From Pyronema omphalodes (lineage: Eukaryota > Ascomycota > Pezizomycetes > Pezizales > Pyronemataceae), in assembly GCA_024516155.1 (NCBI GenBank), contig JAJJXM010000066.1:124001-188000 (forward strand): a stretch of DNA of 64,000 nt, given 5' to 3'. Made by a program: the position numbers and the translations under genes. Below are positions 46,501 through 58,800 of this stretch, one piece after another. The notes below the pieces were generated by a model. The model was not told where the DNA came from. It ran no database searches and was given only the letters and a program-made list of their open reading frames with translations. Numbering within the stretch: position 1 is the stretch's first letter; every line of letters begins with the position of its first letter.

Positions 46501-47085
46501 ACTGCGCGCAGGCCCGACTGATCAGGATTTAACCGAAGTCTCTGGCGATGACTTGTCATTTATGATTAGTATGTACGGTGAGTGATGTCTCATAATTCAT
46601 TATCGCTGCTTTTCTGATGAGGAGTTTTGATGTTAAAACTCTATTATCCTATCACGCTTCGAAGTTCGAATTTTACCCTGCGATTATAGATCTGCCGAAA
46701 CCGACAATCGAGGTATGTATTGTGCAATTCCTGAGCGCTCAGGTGCGCCTTGCACAAAATATTTGGCAAACAAGATGAACTCTTGATGAGATAGTTCTTG
46801 GTGAGGTTACACCAGCTGAAGTCGAAAAGAAAGCCTGATGCACATCAGCCCTTGAGGAAGCTTGATATAGACACGATCTGATTCTAGCTTATCCATAGAT
46901 CAATAGATTACATTGATATTTACGTAAAAATAATACAGTAACTTGTGCAAAAATCGTAATGAATTTTCAAAGACGTGCCGATTGAAAAGGATGTGTCTCC
47001 TCAGCAGAACGCTCTGAAATATGGTTCCCTTCATCAATTCTACTCTACCTTCGAAATTTAACATTTTTAACTAAAGTGCTACTTC

Positions 47086-48774
47086 ATGATGCTCCTACTC
47101 ATCATCATCATCCTGCTGCCCCTCATCCTCATGAGCGTATCCCTTTTCGCAACGATGACACTAGGAGTGGCACCTATTCTGAATGTCAAGAATGGAACCT
47201 CAACCATCCGGCAGTATGTCCATATTGGCCTTGAGCAAAGACCCCACTGCTGGCGCGACATGGACAAAGTCCTCTCTGATACCTTGGAATACGACAAGGT
47301 GGGATCCTCCGCCAGCATCTCCATCCTCGCCCTCCTTCCCGCAATATTAGTTGTTGGCCCTATCCCTACTGCAAAGGTGTCGAAGCTCTTTGTTTTGAGC
47401 CCTATGATGGGTCTAATTACAGCGGGTATGACACTGGGAATACCAGTTAAGAGTGTTTCGCCCGTCGCGTCAGTGATCAAAGTGAAAGATCTCTGCTTGG
47501 CTGGTTTGGGGGACGGCGAGAATTTAATAGCCACTTATGGTCTCCTCTCTTCATCAATACATGTCGGTCTACAACATAACCAGGTTACAAGCCTAGCCGA
47601 ATTCCACCGCTGGTATACTCTCCCCACTCCTCTCGCCAGACTGCACCAGCAAGTCTTTGCCACCCCCAAGTCTTCCAGTACAATATGGAGAATCACACTC
47701 TTCAGCCACATGTTTGTAATCGTTCAATACCTTATCCTCAGTTACCTCTTCATGATTGTCTACCTCTTAGGGAGTGAATTTCTCTGGGCCTGTCCTGATT
47801 TTCATGCGCAACTTGTGCCATCCTCCAGCTGGATGGGTGCTAGCTTTCTTCTCTCCATAGGTATCTACGGCTTTATTTCGCTACAAAGCAAGGCCGTTAG
47901 TAATACCTACTACCTTACCCCTGCACCATCGTGGTTTGAACCAAACCGATGCCCGTGCTGTTCCCTCTCTACCGGATTTCCAATATGGAAACATAAAATA
48001 CCTTATCACTCGCAGCTGAAATTCTCCTTTAATTTTTGCTGTCGCATTCTGCTTAGTTCTCATTCTCCTGCGCACGTAAAAAAATATTTTGTCAGAATTT
48101 ACCGCTGTACGAAGGAAATTCTTATCTCCCCTCCTCCGCTAGTGGTTCAGCTCCGTCTAGTTACCCCAGAACCCGACCCGGTTCACATAGCCATTCTAGG
48201 GTTTCTTCGTGTAATAATCATTATTTCTCTAACCTTTCTCTTCTCATCTTTATACGGAGGGAGGCTCTTTACTACTGTTCTTTTTGTATTGATGTTCACC
48301 TCCGCTATGGCGATATCGAGGATTGCATCAATTGCCGGAGCGTCATGGATGGCCCGTGTGCATAGGCTTACTATCATAGAGTGCAAGAATGAAGCAGAGA
48401 TCAGAGGGGTGGAGAGGTTGTTGGGCAGTATGCCTGGGATTGTGATTGGGAAGCGGCGCGGATGGGGAGGCGGTAAAATGTGGGTTGGAAGGAGGTATTC
48501 TGGGGGGTGGGCGGTGGATGAGCATCGGAACGAAAACGGGTGGGTTAAGCTTTCTGGGTTTGCTGCGCTGCAACTTGTTTTGGCAATGCCTCAGTATGGG
48601 GCCGCTTGGTTTGCTTCCGCGATAGTGACGGATGTTGATAATTTGATTGTGCCGTCTGCGCTTTTGTTGGCTGTGGTTGGTTGTGACATAATGATGCAGA
48701 TGCGCGGTGGGTGGGGGGTATTTTTGAGAAAGGATGAGGAGGAGATGGTGGAGGGCGGATCAGAGAGTAGATAG
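47086..48774 (+). CDS. Multi-pass membrane protein of unknown function
   Basis: A single-exon frame of 562 residues from ATG 47086 (a second ATG follows at once). Hydrophobic segments lie at about residues 2-22, 77-97, 100-120, 203-229, 248-267, 366-390, 394-415 and 515-535, so about eight membrane passes are likely. Between the fifth and sixth is a loop with Cys pairs (NRCPCC, NFCCR). Between the last two long hydrophobic parts is a soluble stretch: RLTIIECKNEAEIRGVERLL, then SMPGIVIG and a Gly/Arg-rich loop. The C-terminus is acidic (KDEEEMVEGG). I do not recognise the family. The length of the open frame, the clustering of hydrophobic segments and the absence of a comparable opposite frame support a real gene. 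Confidence 0.7.
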   Translation: MMLLLIIIILLPLILMSVSLFATMTLGVAPILNVKNGTSTIRQYVHIGLEQRPHCWRDMDKVLSDTLEYDKVGSSASISILALLPAILVVGPIPTAKVSKLFVLSPMMGLITAGMTLGIPVKSVSPVASVIKVKDLCLAGLGDGENLIATYGLLSSSIHVGLQHNQVTSLAEFHRWYTLPTPLARLHQQVFATPKSSSTIWRITLFSHMFVIVQYLILSYLFMIVYLLGSEFLWACPDFHAQLVPSSSWMGASFLLSIGIYGFISLQSKAVSNTYYLTPAPSWFEPNRCPCCSLSTGFPIWKHKIPYHSQLKFSFNFCCRILLSSHSPAHVKKYFVRIYRCTKEILISPPPLVVQLRLVTPEPDPVHIAILGFLRVIIIISLTFLFSSLYGGRLFTTVLFVLMFTSAMAISRIASIAGASWMARVHRLTIIECKNEAEIRGVERLLGSMPGIVIGKRRGWGGGKMWVGRRYSGGWAVDEHRNENGWVKLSGFAALQLVLAMPQYGAAWFASAIVTDVDNLIVPSALLLAVVGCDIMMQMRGGWGVFLRKDEEEMVEGGSESR

Positions 48775-49237
48775 GCAAGAGGTGTGAATGGTTTTGAGGT
48801 TGAATAGCTAACAACAGGTTAGAAATGTATGGGGGGTTTTCTTTTTCTGGCCTGGTCTCTGTAATAGGCGGCAATAGGAGTGTTCAACTATTGAAATACC
48901 GCCTTCCTTCTTTTTCTAGAGAAATATCAATCAAGATTCAAGATCCGCCATTAGAATGCCCATATATATTGACCGGTAAGGGACGTTATATAGTGCAATT
49001 GACAAAGAGTGGGAATTCACCACCACATTGGGCGGACTGGTCCCACGAATCATAACTACTGAACGCTCGATAGGAAGCTTGGGGTAGAGGGAATTCTCAG
49101 CTTGCTTATTAAGGCGAGTAAATGACCTTCAACCGGTGCGCGGTACAGGTCAATGCGTGATTAGGGTAAACTCTTTACCATATACATACTTACCTCTTGA
49201 CGTTGCGGAAATTGTTGACGCTGACCCCATGCCCTAA
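48775..49237. other. No gene seen
   Basis: This is the downstream flank of the membrane protein gene, without a recognised signal or repeat. Confidence 0.4.
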
Positions 49238-49275
49238 CCCTACGGTACATGTTTTTTTTGCTGTATGTAGTGGAA
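49238..49275 (+). repeat. Orphan terminal sequence of a CACTA element
   Basis: CCCTACGGTACATG, a T run, then GCTGTATGTAGTG repeats the right terminus of the CACTA element at 17384 read inward (CCCTACGGTACAT, T run, GCTGTGTGTAGTG). No matching opposite end was found to the right, so this is a truncated or solo end. It lies 57 bp left of the hAT-like element. Confidence 0.7.
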
Positions 49276-49332
49276 GACGCCCTATCGCTGTAATCGGGGC
49301 AGATAGAACAACCCCAACTTCACCTATGTGAT

Positions 49333-50229
49333 CAGAGCTCCCCACGGTCCGTCCGGTCCAGTCCTGGCTACGGACCGGACCGGACCACATATCACAGTCC
49401 GGTCCGGTGCTTGGACTGGGACTGGCAGTCATTTTTACACGGTGGACTGGACCGCCTGTGGGTGACCGTAGGTGACCATAAGGTCACACAAAATCACTCG
49501 CAGGTGACCATGGGTGACCGTAGGCGACTGCAGTTTTAGTTTTTGAGCGCGCAGAAATTTCAACAGTGATTATATCTTTCTCTACAAGAATTTATCACTA
49601 CAATTTCAGAGCGGACTTAAGTAATCCCAATGAATTGCCAAAGGTTTCGTGGTTACTTTTGCTAATGTTTCCCCATTTTCCCCAATTTCCTGTGAAGAAC
49701 AGGAAAATTGTAAACTATTGAGGTTCATTAGCCTCGCAAACAAAAAAAAAAACGGATGCGGTGGATAAGAAAGGACAATTACTAGCAGGCTTATATGGGA
49801 AAAGCTTCACTGCGATGGGAAAGGGGGGGGGGGGGGGGCGGGGGGTGGTCACGACACGATTTATTTGGAGGAATTTTTACATATGGAGTCCCAAGAGAAT
49901 CATCAGGACTACCCAGTGGTGGGGGCAAACACGCGTCGAGAAAAGAAATTTTCACCGGAGGATTCTAGCTCCACCTTTGTTGACCGGCAAGCGGCCTCTC
50001 TGGTGGTCAGCTTGCTGTTAGCGGCGGTTGCTACTGCCGACCCACTAGTGTTTAGGGATAAGCGAGACACCCGCAGTCCTGCAGTCACCTGCAGTCCGGT
50101 CCAGTCTTTTTGTTTTCGAAACCTGGACCGGACTACATGGTTGCAGTCCTTGAAAACATTGGACTGGACTGGACTACACCATGTAGTCCGGTCCAGTCCG
50201 CAGTCCTGGACGGACCGTGGGGAGCTCTG
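49333..50229. mobile_element. hAT-like non-autonomous element, 897 bp, 8-bp target duplication
   Basis: The ends are CAGAGCTCCCCACGGTCCGT and its exact inverse ACGGACCGTGGGGAGCTCTG. The flanking octamer TATGTGAT is identical on both sides (49325-49332 and 50230-50237), the 8-bp duplication of hAT elements. Near both ends many copies of GGTCCAGTCC / GGACCGGAC motifs occur in both directions, as in subterminal transposase-binding regions. A G run lies at about 49824-49841. No transposase is encoded, so mobility would need one from elsewhere. The perfect ends and duplication imply recent insertion. Confidence 0.9.
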
Positions 50230-50703
50230 TATGTGATAGCAATGGAGAATCCTTTGCGTTCTACAGAAAATCTTTTTTGTGGTGAAATAGGCTCTCCGGT
50301 TCGTTGCTAGAGAGCGATGGGAAGTGCTCCAGTGTATGTAACACGAGAATGTCGTGTACATGGAACGACATATTTTCATTCACTTGTATCTCCACCTCCA
50401 TCTTTCTCTCTTGTTTTACTCCAAGTTTTTCCTCATGTCAAATGTTCATCCTCCAACAGAATTTGTCATTTTATACACCATACTCCACTGGAGGGGAAAA
50501 AAGGAGAGAGAGGGGGGATTGGGATATGAACTTCCGGACACTCGCTGAGTGAAATACGGCAAACCAACCCCACAAACATCTACAATGCTAACCGGATAAA
50601 GAGGATGCTCAGAAATGCCAAGTCTATATACTGAAGCGAACCATGATTCCAGCATATGTAAGGGTCAATCACAAAAGGCACAAAGCAAATAGAACTACAC
50701 AGC

Positions 50704-50740
50704 GAGGAGGAGGAGGAGGAGGAGGAGGAGGAGGAGGAGG
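50704..50740 (+). repeat. (GGA)n microsatellite
   Basis: About 12 units of GAG/GGA without interruption. Confidence 0.95.
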
Positions 50741-50871
50741 CAGGTGCCAGTATGTATACATAGAAGACCTGGCAATAGCTAGAAATATTTTGTATAATGA
50801 GCTAGTATTTTAGTAATTTATTCAACACATTTAAGAAATGTCCGAGGTGCTTGATCAAATCACTATTGTGC

Positions 50872-50961
50872 GAGGTGTTTAAATCGGTGTTTAAATCGGT
50901 GTTTAATTCGGTGTTCAAAGGTGTTGAAAGGTGTTTGAAAAGGTGTTTGAAAAGGTGTTTA
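50872..50961 (+). repeat. Degenerate GGTGTTTRAA tandem repeat
   Basis: About seven units of 10-14 bp based on GGTGTTTAAATC, GGTGTTCAAA and GGTGTTTGAAAA. The unit length drifts along the array. It is non-coding. Confidence 0.75.
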
Positions 50962-53900
50962 GTAAATGAATTTTTTGGTTGTTTAAATTAAGCACCTTTT
51001 GTGGTTTAAAGTGTGGTTTTAATAAATACCCTGTTTTTGTGCCACATGGAGTGACGGGTGACAGATAATGACCAGGATAATGGTCATTGCTCATCACTCG
51101 CTGACTACTGTGAGTGATCACGATCTATAACATTAGGGCTAGAAAATATTGATTTATGCTACCAGCGAGAGCTAGCTCTAGATGATTCAATACTTCCCAC
51201 TCACCTTTTAGTCCCAAAAAACAACTCCCTGTCCAAAGTAGACGTGAAACTATCATTTCGGAGTGTTGATAGACCGGAAGTGATTGGGCTTTCACTGTGC
51301 AAGTGATTCATTGAGAAAGGCAAAGACTCGTAAATTTCAAGAGAAGGTTGTTAGGCATTAAAACGTGCTGGATTGTGTGCTGGGATTCGGATTTAGGGGC
51401 GGGTGTTGGTGTAAGACTTGCGGTGGCAGTGTGGGATGTCGGTTTAAAATGTGGGGAAAAGACTAGAAGGGGTCGACACTATTTGAAAATATACAGACAG
51501 CTAGACTATACATGCGTCTCAGAATTCTACTTGGACAAGCAGCACGTGTGATGCTCGTATCTTCTTACGTTACCATTACACACTTGCAACAAAATCACTA
51601 TGTGGAGTCAACGCGGTATGTTGTAAAGGTTTTACTACAAAGGAAGACGGCCCTGCTGCGGCTAGGAATGTAACGACCAGCTCATACCCTACCGCGACTG
51701 GAAAGCTTGTTCAGGAAACCAACAGTCCTACTGTCACCTACGGTCCTTCACTGAACACTGCATTGAAAAGGCATATCTTGTTCTGTCCGGATAGCCGTCT
51801 TCGACGGACGATAAAGGGCTCTGCTTCGTGCTGGCCAGTCCTGGGGCTGGCTTACATGCTGTGCTATATTCTCGAAGTTATGGTTGTTCTGGCCTTTGGT
51901 GATTAGAAAGCGTTTGAGAGGTCTGGGTTAGTTTTGGTGTCGAGAAGCGATTTTGTTTTTGAGATTTTTTCTGGACTGTTTCAAGATAAATTAGATCTGT
52001 TGCGCACAACAGGTGACCACGTATCATGCGGCATTGGCATAGATGCGTCGAATTGACGCTTTTTATATCAATGTGCCCCACGAGCCAGAGCGGGCGGTAG
52101 GTCAGCCTCTCCGGTCCTGCATGATCCAATCCTTAAAAGATGGCTGCAACCATGATCATCCAGTGTATGAGCTAGGTGGACTAGTCCGGCTTGCAGTCCT
52201 GACTCATGTAATGTACGGCTGATGTTATATCTATGTGTATGCCTTCAAACAGAAGATTAGCATGATGCACGCCTAAAATTTCCTGAAAGAACAGCACCAG
52301 AATAAATCTGTCACTACGACTGCGCCTGTAGTGCCGTAACTGGTCTGACATACATTGCGTGATATCCTGTGATTCCAGTCGCTGGTGATGATCTATGATG
52401 TGAATAGACCGAGAACAGTTTTTGCAAAGTGGCATGACAAATGCAGCGAGGTTTTTTTCCAAGTAATGTATAACTGCGATTATGTGTACATAAGTCAGAG
52501 GTCTCACCACACCGTGCAAGGCTTACCTTAAATTCCATTTTACTCGGCCTTCCCTCCCAGGTGGATCTTCGAAAGTACTTCTTCGGTACATTGTCTTTTG
52601 CATAGCAGAGGATATTAACCCAAGAACAAGGCAGTTGAAATTTATAGGTATGCCTCTCGAAGCAACACATGCAGGAGAACTGGATTGGTGGAGATTCATT
52701 AATTGTCATCGGGAGAGACCTTCGTGCCATTGAGAAGTAGATTGAGAAGGATGGGTTAAGTTGACAGGTAAACGCGGTAATATTATATTACGCCAAGGTT
52801 TTTAGTCACCCAGAACTCACGGCAAGAAAATACCTGCACCATGCCTGTTTTCGGTGCAGAAATTCATGGCATTCCGGCTTCAATCATTTCACGGGATAGC
52901 ATATTGTCATCATGACAGAGCTGGGGTAGTCCTTTCCAGAGACGTGGATGCACTATGTAGACGGCTAATCACCAAGATGAATCAGACTTACCGGAACGAC
53001 CAGGAGTGTTGAATCATGATCTTTTCATTTATTTCAAATATGGTTCGATATGTAATAATTATTCTTGCACTTAACTGATTCTGAAGCCCTCCAATATAGT
53101 CGCTGATTTTAATAGACGATGTAATAATTAGTCGCTAAAACATACGGGACAGAAAATATCGTTCAATCATGGAGATCGGAGTTCTGACTTCCAAGGCTTC
53201 CGAGTCGTTTACAGAGGAGATGATTGGAATTTCATTCGATCAATTGAATGTGTAACAGTCTTTACTGCATTATCGTTACACCATATGCCACTGAATTTGC
53301 ATTCTCAAGCCCTCCAGTCATGTCGTAGAATACGTGATGGATTGTTATCACCGGTCATGAGCTGTTATGGGCTGTCGCACAAATTCCGATCTAAACCTAA
53401 TCAAATACAAGAGCCCTGGAGACATGTGACCTCTGAGGCACCGGCAAACCGTTATACCCATTCTTTCTGCCCCTAAGGAGGGTTGAATTTTGTACACCTC
53501 GATGTTCGATTGTGTGATGTACATTACCACTGCATGTGAGACATGGTGACTAAGATACACTGCCGAATCAGTCTCGTCGGAAGATTAGATACGGTCGCTG
53601 TAGATTTCGATGCAAACCAATGCCGGGATGAAACATTGCCTCTGGTGTCAGCGACAAAACGGAGTAACATCCTGTTGCCTCATTGAACATCGTAGGCACT
53701 GATCAGCAGTGTAACATGTCAGATATCTTCGTATAAGTTATAACCTCACATAAATATCTTATTTGACCTGTGGTGAATCCATCTCCCGTAGTTCAAGCTA
53801 TTATAAACAAGCAGATCAATCATATACGTATGACTAATGGTCACATCGGTTATATATTTACTGCTACGACGTCAGGGTTTATCTATAGTGGCTCCGGTAA

Positions 53901-55398
53901 CGACAGTTCATATGTGAAGTGAAATATCAAAGCTAATTCTCCGCGACAAAGTAACACAGGGACGGTTTGGGTGCCTTTGTGTGACGTCGCTCCCGCCGAC
54001 TACCCCGCATGCGACATTACCTCGCTGTCAGCCCCGACAGCCTTCGATCAACCGGCTCGGCACTTGTTTTGCGGCCACTATTTATTCTCTTACTACGGCT
54101 GTACTTTACAATTAGACATTGATTTTGTTGATATTGCAATAAGGTGCAATTTTGGAAAGGCACGATATAACCTTATTTATTCATTTATTTATTTATTTGT
54201 TATTATTGAATCACACACTGACCGAGGCCTAAAAAGCCCATGCAGAACTAAAACAATATCCGAATCCCGCCCTCGTGACATAAACCACCTAATGAGCCCC
54301 TCTGATCTCCTACACCCATAAAGCCCGTCAAACAAAAAGTATGAAAAAAAAAATATAATGAGAAAAAACAAGATAATGGAGAAAGAGGACTTCCTCGGTT
54401 TTCCTCCTTGCATCTTATCTCATCTGCACCACAAAATTCCGGGCCAAAACGTACACAGAAGATGAAGCGTGCGTGGAATAATGGTGTGTTCAAAGGTATT
54501 GAACAAATTACCAATCAAGAAGATGAAGGGAAAATATCGTGGTTCTGTTATGTTTTAGATATGACGTCTTATTGGCGTTAGATATTCAACCCTACTTACT
54601 AGTGCCCGGGAATCGAGAAACACGATGCCAAAGGTACTTATTCTAGAAGGATTTTGAAGTACAACCATTTATTGGTCAAAAAATCTGAAATATGCAGTGT
54701 CAGAACCTCGTATTTCGTAAAATAGCTTTCAACCACTTGGATGTTCTTCCAAATGTTTGGACGAGCTTTGCATTCAATGGGTTTCCATACAACCCAGAGC
54801 ATCTCATACGATTGAAATGTCTAAAATAATCTCAATATACCGAGTTAAAATTGAAATACGAGGTTTCTGGAAATGCAATGCATATCAGCAAAACTGTTAT
54901 ATGTGTTTCAGAGTGACCGGATCAAGTTTAAATCGGCATTTACATTATGGTTGTCAGAAATCAGCTGATTGTGGCGGTATTAGTGTTGCTTTCAAATAAT
55001 TCAGTGACCATATGCCAAGAGAATGTAAGGCTTTGCGTCGGTGATACAAGGCCGTAAACGCCGCTTGTAAACAATCAGCGTCGGCTATTCTTCTCATGAT
55101 CGCCGTAGCACCGATCACCGCATCGTCTCGTATTGAGCACAGAGTCGTATAGGACGACCTTCGCTAACACATCTTCAAACATGAGAGTACAATTTGGTAA
55201 CCTGGAAAACGCCCCTGTGGTCCATTATCTATGGCTACTCTCGTTAATCCTCTCCGTTCCCATGTCCATGTCCGCTGTCAAAGCCCTAACAATAGCCGTA
55301 CTACGCGAATGTGTGTTCGATACGAGTCGATACGGCACTCTGGCCGATCATATGCTGGTGATATATTCCCTCCTCGATTTTAACGCATCAGAAACGTG

Positions 55399-55407
55399 TA
55401 TAAAAGG
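55399..55407 (+). promoter_or_regulatory. TATA box of the small secreted protein gene
   Basis: TATAAAAGG, a consensus TATA box, lies 104 bp before the ATG at 55503. The leader between them is A/C-rich (GAACAAGAACAACAACTT), as usual for fungal 5' leaders. Confidence 0.65.
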
Positions 55408-55502
55408 CACAGTGGTCCGCCGTGCTGGTCAGAATTCCCAACAACCAGCTCGCGAACAAGAACAACAACTTAAATCCACATTACCATTATTCGATATCCA
55501 AA

Positions 55503-55859
55503 ATGAAGCTCCTCTATGTCATCATTCCTCTCATCGCTGCAGTTGCTGCCGTCTCAGATGCAGAGCCCGAGCCTCAAGGCGACTCTCTCCAAAGGGTTGT
55601 ATTTGTCTTTTCGTTCTAGCATCAAAGCAATGAATTAACATAGAATAGCACTGTAACAAGCCTTGCAGATACAATTACGACTGCTGCAGAGGATGGAAGT
55701 GCTCCGGTGGATGGGGAGATGATCACGGGCGCAAGAGGTGTGTTAGGTACTAGGTATCACGACTTCATGGCATCGAACAAAGGGACATTACTACCGACGG
55801 GATGGAGAGGCATATTGGGATGGATATCGCTGGACGATTGGAATGATTGGGACGATTGA
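55503..55859 (+). CDS. Small secreted protein, two exons (103 residues)
   Basis: Exons 55503-55598 and 55644-55859. The intron (45 bp) begins GTATTTG, contains a TTAAC branch-like motif and ends ATAG; splicing keeps the frame and opens 72 codons up to TGA at 55857. The N-terminus is a clear signal peptide (MKLLYVIIPLIAAVAAVSDA) followed by acidic EPEPQGD. The mature part has one glycosylation motif (NST), no Cys pairs, and ends in a Trp/Asp-rich tail (GWRGILGWISLDDWNDW). No family is recognised. Size and secretion make it effector-like by general criteria only. The donor is not the commonest fungal form, so the exact junction is the weakest part of the model. Confidence 0.6.
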
Positions 55860-58800
55860 TGTAACGGTCTCTACCAGAATATAAGCTTATGTTCTTTATT
55901 TTGACGCGACTTGACTTTTCGAGTGATATACCATGTGTGAACGCTGTCGTTGGTGATACAGGGTTTGTGTCACAAGGTCTCGTGATGACTGGTGCCACAG
56001 TAGGCACTGCGCCGATCGTTCCTGTGGCTGATTCACGACTCGAGCCACACGTCGCCCAACGGTGTATGACACGATTAGGTCGAAACAAGGCACAATAATA
56101 AGGCCATATCTTTGTGTTATGACTACAACAATGCTTTCTCTGTATTCTTTTGATAGCCAAGGCCTTGGCTTGACTCGACCACGTAGTAGACACTTATGTG
56201 CGCACAAACGAAAGGTAGAGAAAAGTTACTCTGGCAGGTTGAGGATAATAGGCAGACATAGAGAATGGACGTGTTACTACAGCGAAGCCTGCTACCGGGT
56301 TACGGCGTTGCTTCCCTGGGACGGAGCTAACCCTCAAGCTAACCTCCGTCAACCAAGTGAGATCTCTGTCTCGCGTGGGAACTTTGCTGCCCAACTCTAC
56401 CTATCCTCCACCTCTCTACCGCCCGACAGGACCAAACACTGAAGAAAACAGCAGGGTGGATATCATCTTTCCCTCGGTCATCAAGACTATGCTGAGGAAA
56501 TCCGTTCGCTTAGTTCCAGCAAGCGACGTCCACTTTGGGAAACGGATGGTCCATTCCAATGCTACGATGACGTCGTGTGTGGCGTTGAGTGGTGAATAGA
56601 ACCAGATTGCTGATTCTATAGATAGAGAAAAGCATCACTTCGATAAACAGACGGATAAAAGTCGGCGTATAGTTTGATACCAGCTCGGGCTCGTATTTCC
56701 CCAGTCTTGTTGGCGAAAATTGAACGCCATTAGGAACCACGTTCTTCACCTACTTCTTTCGCCGTTAGCAACTGCAATACTAAACACAAGAAGGCCGATA
56801 TTCGATACAACTGTATCCGCGGGTTGAAGAAGGTATGGTGGTGGACTTCGAGATGACACTAGGTGCTCTGAGGGATTGTGCTTGGGAGATCCCAGAGGCT
56901 TAAAGAAAGCAAAACCAATGGATCAGGTGGCTATATGTTCTATAAAGAGCTGTCGATAGCTGACATGGTTTGCAATTAAGCCTGATATCAGTTGTGCTGG
57001 CTCGAGACTTCCTAGGGCCACAAACTATCGGCGATGGTCGGAGTGATCCACACCGTAAATGCTGGTCCAAGGACGGGGAAACACCATCTGGTGTAGCGAA
57101 TTGCTGTACAACGAAGTGCTTGCAGACCTACTATGCACATTTACAATCTTAAGCCAGTAGACTGATGCGCTATTGATCCCAGCGATTCCGGATGAAAACA
57201 AGAGACATTCCGAAAGAAATCGAGACCTGTTAGTGGTGTAATTCAGCTATGGCTGGACATAAATCTATGAATAATGGATACGGTTAACAGAGAAGATCTG
57301 CAGAGATTTCGTTTACCCCGCAAGACATTTCTCAGACTACCTGATAGCAGGACAGCCCTGTAGACTGCAACTCGCATTTGCCAGGCCAGAGGAAAATTTT
57401 ACCAGGCATCTACGATGCACCTTCGTATCACAAGTTGGCTAATGTGATTACCCTTCACCGCTATCTAATCATTAGCAAATCAGGATGCATATCAATAAAG
57501 CTCAGGGTGCAGACAATGCAAGATTCACCCTTGGTCACTCGATAATATATAAATCGTGATACGGCTTGCTTACTTCATGCAGGGGATATCTTTCGGTTGT
57601 TTAGGCTCCAAAGATATCTGACGACAGGGGAAACATATTCGTTCTATGTAAATATTCTTGAGTGGTTTCAGTCTTTCTACTTGCATATTCGCATCTGGGA
57701 CGGTCGAACGAGCTCGAAAACTATGGCTATACGTGGGCCACGCTATCTACTCAACCCTGTCGGATGCAAGCTATTTTGGAGCGCTTACCGTTATCTAGCC
57801 TTTGTATTGTTTTCCATGCTGCATATCAAGATTATTGTCGCGGATACCCGGGATCGAAAAAGTTTTGCGTAGAAACATTTTCTTCGCCTGAATATGGAGC
57901 GAGGAAAAGAAATGCACTTTTCGGATCTGCCCCGCCTCACTTATACAGACTCATAACCGTTTCTTTTACCACCAGCACCCATTTTGATGTGGCGTTTCCA
58001 TTCAGGTCCAAATGCGGAGTAAATATTGGCAACCGTTGGCTCTCCGCCCCAGTAATCAGCCTATTCACGGCATATTAGTTGCAATTTCATGTTTTGCTAA
58101 CATCTATTTTTGGTTCAATGTTGAATATGGTATATTTGTTTTGTTTCTATCAGTTGCTCCTTTTGGCTAATTAATGGACTTATAGTTTCACTATCCCAGC
58201 CTACACTATTTTGATCCCCGCTCGCGACTTTCAGACACGCATGAGATGGGTTTCTGTACGAAACACACACAGTATGTAGACCTTGTGTCGTGTGAGCCAC
58301 AGTCTTCAAAACATGCCGATCGGTGAGGTACGTGCGACGAAAGTACCAACATCAGTTAAGCGCAACTCGAACTATTCACTATATCAATGGATCTTACTAA
58401 CATGGACACATTTGATCATTCTGGAAGAGGAAGATTCGATGATGGCCCGAGCTTCCCCGACTCTACTCGGTAAAACAAACTTCAACCGAAAGTTCCACTG
58501 CAGGATTGGCTGGTTCGCTTGGCTGTGCGGCATAGGCGCCGGTGTTCGTCGGTGGCTTACCGTGCATTCAGCCACGACCCACAGGGTTTTCAGCCTCAGA
58601 TCTTTGACGTCGTCTGCGTGCGGAATAAACGAGCATACTAGCCACTCACATACCGAGCTTGGTAGTAACAGTGATATCTGCAGATTCTCGTGTTGGTTTT
58701 AATCCGGATTCCGCATACATACTGCGGGGTGTTCACCATTATTCACACCACATGAGCCACACCCCCGGATAAAGGGAGGCGTCATTAGTGGCGAGTGTCC

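Larger units (their letters stand above)
38270..47085. other. Long gene-free spacer (8.8 kb) with small repeats
   Basis: It holds an ATATAC/ATGTAC-rich patch (39095-39160), a CATCAG repeat (about 39222-39248), a 31-bp tandem duplication (39437-39498), a possible broken coding remnant (43273-43579, minus) and short A- or T-rich runs. Nothing else was recognised. Confidence 0.45.
50238..55398. other. Gene-free spacer with simple repeats
   Basis: It contains (GGA)n at 50704-50740, a degenerate GGTGTTTAAATC / GGTGTTTGAAAA tandem series at 50872-50961 and a small hairpin (AATGACCA/TGGTCATT) near 51067-51090. No supported gene was found. Confidence 0.45.

Noticed and set aside
49452..49530. GGTGACCGTAGG motifs as the missing second CACTA end
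   Set aside because: They lie inside the hAT-like element, lack the adjoining A run and belong to its internal repeats.
56970..57152. 60-codon Cys-containing frame resembling a small Cys-rich protein
   Set aside because: There is no ATG start, no signal peptide and no plausible upstream exon; a TATAAAG about 30 bp upstream is the only support.
58283..58702. 139-codon plus-strand frame
   Set aside because: It has no domain, no promoter context and mixed composition; it is probably chance.
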